A DNA stretch of 5,904 nucleotides. It comes from Deltaproteobacteria bacterium (GTDB lineage: Bacteria; Desulfobacterota; DSM-4660; Desulfatiglandales; Desulfatiglandaceae). Where the stretch lies: contig JAFDJF010000225.1 in NCBI GenBank assembly GCA_019307645.1, positions 1-5,904 of the forward strand, read 5' to 3'. Under the pieces are notes generated by a model. It had not been told where the DNA came from. It ran no database searches and worked only from the letters and a program-made list of their open reading frames with translations. Below, piece after piece: positions 1 through 4,318 of this stretch. The position numbers and the translations under genes are program-made. The first letter of the stretch is position 1. Each line of letters opens with the position of its first letter.

Positions 1-4
1 AATA

Positions 5-92
5 TCTGCGTTATGTTCAAAAAATAATCCTCGGAATATCAACTATATGCCTGCGGTTATTTTTTTCGCATGCCTTGATCTTGAACAAAAAT
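5..92. repeat. Large palindromic repeat, copy 1 (intergenic; probably cut by window edge)
   Basis: Positions 27-53 are identical over 27 bp to 5256-5282, and similarity continues both ways, through 5-18 on the left and to about 92 on the right (CCTTGATCTTGAAC against CCTCGATTTTGGA). The copy forms an imperfect hairpin: AAAAAATAA (19-27) pairs with TTATTTTTT (57-65), with ATAT/ATAT near the tip. No T-run positioned like a terminator and no open frame is evident. It resembles a REP/MITE-type element; any ends and target duplication cannot be judged because the left part is missing. Confidence 0.8.
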
Positions 93-214
93 CCTCATTT
101 ATGGATGGACACTAACTATAGAATAACTGCCCGAAATTAAAAATAACGCGATTCAAAGTAGCTAGGATACCGTATTTGCCACATAAACGCAATACATCTC
201 GTAACTCACTTTAT

Positions 215-244
215 AAGGTTCCCTACGGCCAGGAGGGAACCCTT
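215..244. repeat. Inverted repeat (hairpin) in the left intergenic region
   Basis: AAGGTTCCCT (215-224) is complementary to AGGGAACCCTT (234-244) apart from one extra C, with a 9-nt loop. It lies beyond the probable terminator and has no T-run. Its outer bases (TAAGG and GAACCCT) recall the 46-bp repeat, but the inner stem differs, so kinship is unproven. Apart from this hairpin, the palindromic repeat at 5-92 and the terminator, I see no gene or signal in 1-362. Confidence 0.5.
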
Positions 245-272
245 GAACCTGAGTGGTTATTGGGTATAAACG

Positions 273-326
273 AAAAAAGGCTTAACTGACATCATAGGTA
301 ATTAATACCACAACGCCAGTTAAGCC
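273..326 (-). terminator. Probable intrinsic terminator at the end of the operon
   Basis: Read on the minus strand, a perfect 10-bp stem (arms GGCTTAACTG at 279-288 and CAGTTAAGCC at 317-326, plus-strand coordinates) is followed directly by six Ts (278-273). The 28-nt loop contains a second small pairing, GGTA (297-300) with TACC (306-309). It lies 37 nt after the stop of the 93-aa gene. The loop is longer than usual, which lowers confidence. On the plus strand no T-run follows, so it should act in the minus direction only. Confidence 0.65.
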
Positions 327-362
327 CAAAAGATCAACTGTGACTGTTTTTCTCTGTAAAGA

Positions 363-644
363 CTATTCCTTTATCCTCTTGAGTTCGACCTTTATTCGAT
401 TGTTGGAGTTTGGGCATTCCCAGACTTGAACATCCGGGTCTTCAAATAATGGAAAAGTGCCGCCGAACTGTAGCGTTTTCACCCATCCAGAGATATTGTG
501 ATAGAAATATCCGCAGAAATCACCGCATTTATGGGTGCTTAGCTCAAATTCGTCACCAATATCCATGCCAATTGTACAGTCTCCTTGTTTTTCAATGACT
601 TTTGCTACGACCTTATTGCCGATTTGTGGAAAAGTTACTGCCAT
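363..644 (-). CDS. TIGR04076 family small protein, 93 aa
   Basis: A small soluble protein resembling the TIGR04076 family, which is of unknown function and common in anaerobes. Visible are an N-terminal strand (KVVAKVIEKQGDC), MDIGDEFEL, then CGDFCGYFYHNISGWVKTLQFGG (40-62), a WECPN segment (Cys77) and the closing strand RIKVELKRIKE. The pattern of G(D/E)xFE, a Cys-rich aromatic centre and an FGG followed by a Cys strand is what I use for the assignment. Four cysteines (23, 40, 44, 77) could bind a metal, but this is inference. The ATG at 644 has AAGGAG 6 nt upstream. It is the last gene of the apparent operon, 99 nt after the CoADR-rhodanese stop, and is followed by a terminator-like hairpin. 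No reaction can be assigned. Confidence 0.8.
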   Translation of the reverse strand: MAVTFPQIGNKVVAKVIEKQGDCTIGMDIGDEFELSTHKCGDFCGYFYHNISGWVKTLQFGGTFPLFEDPDVQVWECPNSNNRIKVELKRIKE

Positions 645-673
645 TTTATTCTCCTTTCTTTTTATGTTTTAGC

Positions 674-708
674 GAAACATACTGTTCCGCTGGTAAAAAA
701 ACAGTTTC
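674..708. repeat. Small inverted repeat between the CoADR-rhodanese and TIGR04076 genes
   Basis: ACTGTT (681-686) is complementary to AACAGT (700-705), and GAAA (674-677) can pair with TTTC (705-708), sharing one base with the inner arm. No T-run follows on the minus strand, so it is not an evident terminator. It may be an mRNA hairpin ahead of the 93-aa gene; chance is also possible. Confidence 0.35.
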
Positions 709-743
709 ACTTTCGTCTTTGATTTCATTAAAATCGGGTCGAT

Positions 744-2441
744 TTATGGAACCCGTATTTCAAACGGCCATCCCACAAGACCGCCTTCAATAAACTTCAC
801 CCGGTCAAAACCGGCTGCGTTGAGTATCCGCTGTGCCTCGTAACCCCGCAAACTTACCTTGCAGAATGCAAGAATATCCTTATCTTTTGGCAAATCGTTC
901 AGCCTTTCTCTCAAGGCCCCCAGAGGGATATGAACCACATTATAGGGCAACTGCATGGTCTGAAATTCATCCGGTGTACGCACATCCAGCAGCACGACAT
1001 CACCCTTTTCAATTCGTTCCCTGGCCTCAAAAGCAGAAATACCTAAGGCCAGTCCATCCAGCTTGTTTGTAAGGATGTGGGCGCAGGTTGTCAGAGGATC
1101 CAGAGGCGGACCATAGGGTGGTGCATACGCGATATCCACATCCGCCAATTGATCAAGGGTTCCGCCAAAAAGAATGGCACTGGCTGCCACATCCAAACGT
1201 TTGGCGCCATCTCCCATTCCAGCCACCTGCACGCCAAGAAGTTTTCTGTCGCGTCGGTTGGCCATCATTTTTATGATAAATGGTTTTGCTTCAGGGATGA
1301 AATGGGGCTTATCAGGTCCTGCCCAGGTGGTGCTTACCACATCCAGATTCAACTCTTTGGCCTGTTTTTCCGAAAGTCCGGTGCGGCCAATGGTAAAATC
1401 AAATGCCTTGACAATACTGGTACAGGTAATGCCACTAAAAGGGGTAGGGCTGCCTGCAATGTGATTAGCAATGATTCTGCCATGCTTGTTTGCCGTGGAA
1501 CCCAACGGCACATACAGTGGATTTCCCACAATATTATCTACGTAATTACATACGGCACAGTCCCCTCCGGCGTAGATGTTTTCGTCACTGGTCCTGCAAT
1601 ATTCATTGACGACAATTCCGCCGCGATCCATACATTGAAGGCCGGCATCTCTTGCTAAACTGTCATTAGGCCGTGTTCCAACAGCGATGACAACAAGATC
1701 GGTCGGGATGCTCTGTTTGTCGGTTTCAACCGAAGAGGCCTTGTCTTTTCCGCCAATGGCAGTGACGCGTTCACCCAGAACAAGGTTTACCCTGTTTTGT
1801 CTCAAATACTTTGCCGTGAACATGGCGATGTCCTTATCGAGCACGGCAGGCATTACCTGATCGAGCATTTCCACTATGGTAACGTCCATGTCTCTATTGA
1901 TGAGTGCCTCTGCCATTTCAAGGTTGATAAACCCGGCACCGACCAGGACAGCGCGTTTTAGATTCTGCGCTTCGATCTCTCTAACAAGGGTATCCGCGTC
2001 ATCCGGATGCCTGATGAACCAGACATTTTTCTGGTCAACACCCGGAATCGGTGGCCGGAAAGGGTTCCCTCCAGTGGCCAGTACCAACTTGTCATATTCG
2101 AGGTCATCCTCAGCACCCGTATCCAGATTTTTAACGTGTACTGTTTTGTTTTTTCGATCAATATTGATTGCCTCAGTACGGGTAAGGATTTTGACGCCTT
2201 TCGCCTTTTCGAAAAAAACAGGTGTCCTGGTTACACCAACCGGTGTTTCCATCAGCATCCCAATTTCAGAGAAAAGACCCCCCACATAATAGGGAAGCCC
2301 ACAGGCGCCATAGGAGACAATGTCCCCCTTCTCAATAATCGTCACATCCGCATGTGGAAGCAGACGCTTCAGTCTTGAGGCTGCCTTTGGACCGCATGCA
2401 ACACCGCCTATAACCAATACGCGCAATCTTGATCCGGACAT
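744..2441 (-). CDS. CoA-disulfide/persulfide reductase with C-terminal rhodanese domain (CoADR-RHD), 565 aa
   Basis: This is an FAD- and NAD(P)H-dependent pyridine nucleotide-disulfide oxidoreductase of the single-cysteine CoADR/Npsr type, which reduces CoA disulfide, CoA persulfide or polysulfide. FAD binding: VLVIGGVACGPKAASR (8-23), with Cys16 where many relatives have Gly. The active-site segment SYGACGLPYYVGG (43-55) holds the redox Cys47. NAD(P)H binding: VLVGAGFINLEMAEA; second FAD motif: YAGGDCAV. The last ~95 residues are a rhodanese domain with VVLLDVRTPDEF and loop FCKVSLRG (catalytic Cys527, Arg532), likely handling sulfane sulfur. Length matches the two-domain family (about 550-570). 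The ATG at 2441 has AAGGA (2448-2452) 6 nt upstream; the longer in-frame start at 2531 adds 30 residues of non-family sequence and overlaps the CGGC stop, so I reject it. Likely cytosolic. Substrate (CoA-S-S-CoA, persulfide or polysulfide) is not decidable here. Confidence 0.95.
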   Translation of the reverse strand: MSGSRLRVLVIGGVACGPKAASRLKRLLPHADVTIIEKGDIVSYGACGLPYYVGGLFSEIGMLMETPVGVTRTPVFFEKAKGVKILTRTEAINIDRKNKTVHVKNLDTGAEDDLEYDKLVLATGGNPFRPPIPGVDQKNVWFIRHPDDADTLVREIEAQNLKRAVLVGAGFINLEMAEALINRDMDVTIVEMLDQVMPAVLDKDIAMFTAKYLRQNRVNLVLGERVTAIGGKDKASSVETDKQSIPTDLVVIAVGTRPNDSLARDAGLQCMDRGGIVVNEYCRTSDENIYAGGDCAVCNYVDNIVGNPLYVPLGSTANKHGRIIANHIAGSPTPFSGITCTSIVKAFDFTIGRTGLSEKQAKELNLDVVSTTWAGPDKPHFIPEAKPFIIKMMANRRDRKLLGVQVAGMGDGAKRLDVAASAILFGGTLDQLADVDIAYAPPYGPPLDPLTTCAHILTNKLDGLALGISAFEARERIEKGDVVLLDVRTPDEFQTMQLPYNVVHIPLGALRERLNDLPKDKDILAFCKVSLRGYEAQRILNAAGFDRVKFIEGGLVGWPFEIRVP

Positions 2442-2527
2442 TTTTGTTCCTTTCTTTGGGTGGTTGATATTTGGATATTGTCGGTTGTGCGTGTCAGAAA
2501 ATTCAAGAACCTCCCGGCGCTGCCTCT

Positions 2528-2893
2528 TCAACTACCGAATATCTGGTCCGGCCTGTATGGATGGGTGCCCTCAATGACTTCTACACCCGCCTTTGCCTTC
2601 ACTTTTTCTATGATTGTGTCTTTGTAGGGACAATTATCAAGCAGGCATGTCCCGATATGAATAGCATCAATTGTTTCATCCGTGAGCCCCATCCATGCCT
2701 TCAGATTAACCAACCGAACAACCGGAGATGTTCCCGGACATCCTCCGCAATGGAGCAGGGCTCTCAACTTTGCATCCGTACCTTTGTATCTCTCAAATTC
2801 CCCTTCCTTTTTATCAAAAGCCATCAAACAGCGCTGGCAGCCAAGACAGGTTTCGTCCTTGATGTTTTTACAACTTAAGACTGCAATATTCAC
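2528..2893 (-). CDS. CGGC domain-containing protein, 121 aa
   Basis: The protein carries the signature HCGGCPG (residues 48-54) of the CGGC family (PF08821 type), a small cysteine-rich group found mainly in anaerobes and thought to bind metal, with no established reaction. Eight cysteines are visible: Cys8, a CxxCxxC cluster at 16/19/22, Cys49 and Cys52 in CGGC, and Cys83/Cys88 in GTCLLDNCP; this is enough for an Fe-S or zinc site (inference). No signal peptide or membrane segment is seen, so it is probably cytosolic. I start it at the GTG of 2893 (MNIAVLSC) because AAGGAGG at 2901-2907 is then 7 nt away; the alternative GTG at 2899 would be only 1 nt from that site. It follows the pseudo-receiver by 108 nt and precedes the CoA-disulfide reductase by 86 nt, suggesting a thiol or sulfur redox context. 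Confidence 0.87.
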   Translation of the reverse strand: MNIAVLSCKNIKDETCLGCQRCLMAFDKKEGEFERYKGTDAKLRALLHCGGCPGTSPVVRLVNLKAWMGLTDETIDAIHIGTCLLDNCPYKDTIIEKVKAKAGVEVIEGTHPYRPDQIFGS

Positions 2894-2900
2894 AAGCACA

Positions 2901-2907
2901 CCTCCTT
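2901..2907 (-). promoter_or_regulatory. Strong Shine-Dalgarno deciding the GTG start of the CGGC gene
   Basis: AAGGAGG on the minus strand stands 7 nt before the GTG at 2893. The same site is only 1 nt from the earlier in-frame GTG at 2899, which is therefore unlikely as start. Confidence 0.85.
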
Positions 2908-2914
2908 AAAATTT

Positions 2915-2946
2915 GGTTCATAGCAAATAATCTGCGATTGTCTGTC
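2915..2946 (-). promoter_or_regulatory. Weak candidate internal promoter before the CGGC gene
   Basis: On the minus strand CAGACA is followed after 16 nt by TATGAA, preceded by TGC as in an extended -10. Each hexamer matches four of six sigma-70 consensus bases. This could give separate expression of the left-hand genes, but such matches are common by chance and nothing else supports it. Confidence 0.2.
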
Positions 2947-2959
2947 TTCTGATTGAGCC

Positions 2960-3005
2960 TAAGGGCTCGCGCCAAAATGTGAATTTATTTTTCCGCGAAC
3001 CCTAA
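2960..3005. repeat. 46-bp palindromic repeat, copy A (intergenic, carries a stop codon)
   Basis: From TAAGGGCTCGCG to CGCGAACCCTAA, identical to 3781-3826 except at two positions. Both differences fall in the stem (a C for A at 2973 and a C for G at 2993), opening a small internal loop that copy B does not have. The TAG stop of the receiver-like gene (3002-3004) is part of the repeat. No T-run follows on either strand, so it is REP-like rather than a terminator. It lies between the receiver-like and CGGC genes. Confidence 0.88.
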
Positions 3006-3379
3006 ACCGAAAGGTTTTTTAACTCGCTAAGAACCTGTAACAGCCGTTCTGACTGTTCCGCACCTGGCTGAAGGGGCAACTGAGCCAACAGCCCCAGCCC
3101 CTCGCTCGCCTCGTGAAAGTCCTTATGTGAAAGGGGGCTTACGGCAGCGCAATTGATCATAGGATTAACATGAAGGAGTTTGTTTGCCAACTCCAAGCCA
3201 GACATGTCCGCAAGCGTTTCTTCTGTCACCAAAAGGTCGACGGGAGTCGTGGAAATCATATTCAGCGCCGTGCTGCCGGAGTCGGCCCAGGATAGATCCA
3301 CATCACCATGCGTTAAAAGCGCCGAAGCCAAATCAGATAACGAGTTTTTATCCGTTGCTACCAATAATAATTTGTACAT
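3002..3379 (-). CDS. Receiver-like (CheY-fold) protein lacking phosphorylation residues, 125 aa
   Basis: The layout follows a CheY-like receiver: LLLVATD (first strand, residues 4-10), VDLLVTEETLADMSG (phosphoacceptor loop, 47-61), a hydrophobic strand ending CAAVSPLS (77-84), and a LQPG turn (103-106). The catalytic residues are replaced. Counting back eight from Gly61 as in CheY puts Glu53 at the phosphoacceptor Asp; the acidic pair aligns with Ala8-Thr9; the conserved Lys of the Lys-Pro turn is Gln104. It should therefore not be phosphorylated and is best viewed as a pseudo-receiver used for protein binding (inference). There is no output domain. The ATG at 3379 has AGGA 6 nt upstream; the longer in-frame start at 3415 has none I recognise and would overlap the ORP-like gene's end. 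Its TAG stop (3002-3004) lies inside the 46-bp repeat. A degenerate fold assignment from motifs alone keeps confidence moderate; the gene itself is convincing. Confidence 0.75.
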   Translation of the reverse strand: MYKLLLVATDKNSLSDLASALLTHGDVDLSWADSGSTALNMISTTPVDLLVTEETLADMSGLELANKLLHVNPMINCAAVSPLSHKDFHEASEGLGLLAQLPLQPGAEQSERLLQVLSELKNLSV

Positions 3380-3408
3380 ACAAGTTCCTGGATTATTCGT
3401 TTTCGTTT

Positions 3409-3768
3409 TTACCACTGCCCTTCAACATTTGCCTCGTCGGATAAAGGCAATTTCCCGTCGAGATAGGCCTTCACGGCATCTCTTACCGAACCTGAAGCAT
3501 TATTGGCCACGCCTACATTTGTCGCATTAAGTGTCTTAAATGCATTTGGGCCACAAAAGCCGGTAAGTAGCACTTCCGCACCTTTTTCACTTATCATACT
3601 TCCTGCTTGGATTCCAGCGCCCTTCAGTGCGTTTACGTTTTCCTTGTTGTCCAGCACCTCAAAATCAAAGGTTTCGGAATCGACAATGATAATATATTTT
3701 GCTCTCCCAAAACGGGGGTCAACATCCGAATTCAGATCTGTACCAGTCGCTGTGACGGCTATTTTCAT
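3409..3768 (-). CDS. Orange-protein-like (ORP) NifB/NifX-family protein, 119 aa
   Basis: This is a second dinitrogenase iron-molybdenum cofactor biosynthesis domain protein, and the one closer to ORP. It has MKIAVTATGTDLNSDVDPRFGR at the N-terminus, GAGIQAG (50-56) and TGFCGPNAF (69-77). Desulfovibrio ORP binds a mixed Mo-Cu-sulfide cluster non-covalently. This protein has a single Cys (72) and no His, consistent with non-covalent binding, though its metal is unknown. The ATG at 3768 is preferred to the in-frame ATG at 3795: AGGAG (3777-3781) lies 8 nt upstream, and the longer start would be inside a palindromic repeat. The gap to the 131-aa paralogue is 108 nt and contains that 46-bp repeat; the next gene follows after 29 nt. 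The C-terminus (LSDEANVEGQW) is short and acidic without further motif. Family call is firm; functional equivalence to ORP is inferred from motif and context. Confidence 0.87.
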   Translation of the reverse strand: MKIAVTATGTDLNSDVDPRFGRAKYIIIVDSETFDFEVLDNKENVNALKGAGIQAGSMISEKGAEVLLTGFCGPNAFKTLNATNVGVANNASGSVRDAVKAYLDGKLPLSDEANVEGQW

Positions 3769-3776
3769 TACTTTGT

Positions 3777-3781
3777 CTCCT
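3777..3781 (-). promoter_or_regulatory. Shine-Dalgarno of the ORP-like gene, partly formed by the palindromic repeat
   Basis: AGGAG on the minus strand lies 8 nt before the ATG at 3768 and decides that start. Its first three bases (3779-3781) belong to the repeat boundary shared by both copies, so the repeat supplies part of the ribosome site and its hairpin could influence access to it (inference). Confidence 0.75.
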
Positions 3782-3826
3782 AAGGGCTCGCGCAAAAATG
3801 TGAATTTATTTTTGCGCGAACCCTAA
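3781..3826. repeat. 46-bp palindromic repeat, copy B (intergenic, adjoins a ribosome site)
   Basis: A near-perfect hairpin: TCGCGCAAAAAT (3788-3799) pairs with ATTTTTGCGCGA (3808-3819) around an 8-nt loop, extended by an imperfect TAAGGG/CCCTAA base. It sits in the 108-nt gap between the two NifB/NifX-type genes. Two further bases (CC at 3779-3780) are also shared with copy A. As RNA on the minus strand, the base of the hairpin runs straight into the Shine-Dalgarno of the ORP-like gene. Confidence 0.9.
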
Positions 3827-3876
3827 CTTATGTTATCGTTCCATTACAAAGCCTCGGATTTTTCCATATAAATCCT

Positions 3877-4272
3877 TTATGACAGTTGCTCGGCGCCACC
3901 ACCGCCGCCACAAACCTGATTTTCCTCTATCATAGGTAATTTTCCTGCTATCAAGTCTTCTACAACCGGTCGTATCTCAGGTCGGGTTGCATCGTAATAG
4001 ACATCAATACCCACTTGTTTGAAGCCCATAAGGGGACGCATGCCAATGCCTCCAACAACCAGAGCATTCACTTCATAACCTGCCAGAAGATTAACCGGAA
4101 CCATGCATCCTCCCTGAACATGTTCCTGATTGGGCACAGTGGTTACTTTTTTAATCTCGCCGTCTGCCACATCAACCAGGGTAAACACATCACAATGGCC
4201 AAAATGGCCCGACCTCTGGCCGTCCAGGCCGCCTGTCTCCATGGACGGAACCGCTATTCTTCCATTTTCCAT
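3877..4272 (-). CDS. NifB/NifX-family (MTH1175-like) metal-cluster-binding protein, 131 aa
   Basis: The protein matches the dinitrogenase iron-molybdenum cofactor biosynthesis domain (COG1433 type). It has an N-terminal IAVPS strand, the GHFGHCDVF motif (residues 23-30, Cys27), QGGC (Cys56), and the glycine-rich GGIGMRPLMGF turn (74-84). Known members bind or carry Fe-S or Mo-Fe-S clusters. The tail ends in CGGGGG (Cys121), a flexible extension that could be a metal ligand (inference). I chose the ATG at 4272 rather than the in-frame ATG at 4293 because GAGGAGG lies 8 nt before it, and the longer start would place that ribosome site inside the gene. It starts 46 nt after the tandem ATPase stop and precedes a second member of the same family, an arrangement like the Desulfovibrio ORP operons. 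The exact cluster and partner cannot be told from sequence. Confidence 0.87.
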   Translation of the reverse strand: MENGRIAVPSMETGGLDGQRSGHFGHCDVFTLVDVADGEIKKVTTVPNQEHVQGGCMVPVNLLAGYEVNALVVGGIGMRPLMGFKQVGIDVYYDATRPEIRPVVEDLIAGKLPMIEENQVCGGGGGAEQLS

Positions 4273-4318
4273 TAAAATATCCTCCTCAACCAAAATTTAT
4301 TTCGGCCCGGCAATCATG

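Noticed and set aside
1077..1658. A 193-codon open frame on the plus strand
   Set aside because: It lies antisense to the clearly coding CoADR-rhodanese gene, its translation shows no family motif, and the same region has several overlapping shorter frames, as expected for shadows.
2442..2531. A 30-residue N-terminal extension of the CoADR-rhodanese protein
   Set aside because: The extension has no similarity to the family, overlaps the CGGC stop and contains the good Shine-Dalgarno of the ATG at 2441.
2960..3826. The repeated palindromes as a CRISPR array or as terminators
   Set aside because: Only two units 821 bp apart with genes between them, no spacer pattern, and no T-run after the hairpins on either strand.
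3856..3875. Small hairpin GGATTT/AAATCC just after the 131-aa gene
   Set aside because: Only a 6-bp AT-rich stem with no T-run; expected by chance in such sequence.
4273..4318. A sigma-54 promoter before the NifB/NifX-type genes, as known for ORP operons of Desulfovibrio
   Set aside because: I found no GG-N10-GC type element in the short gaps; if present it is probably upstream of the ATPase gene, beyond the window.
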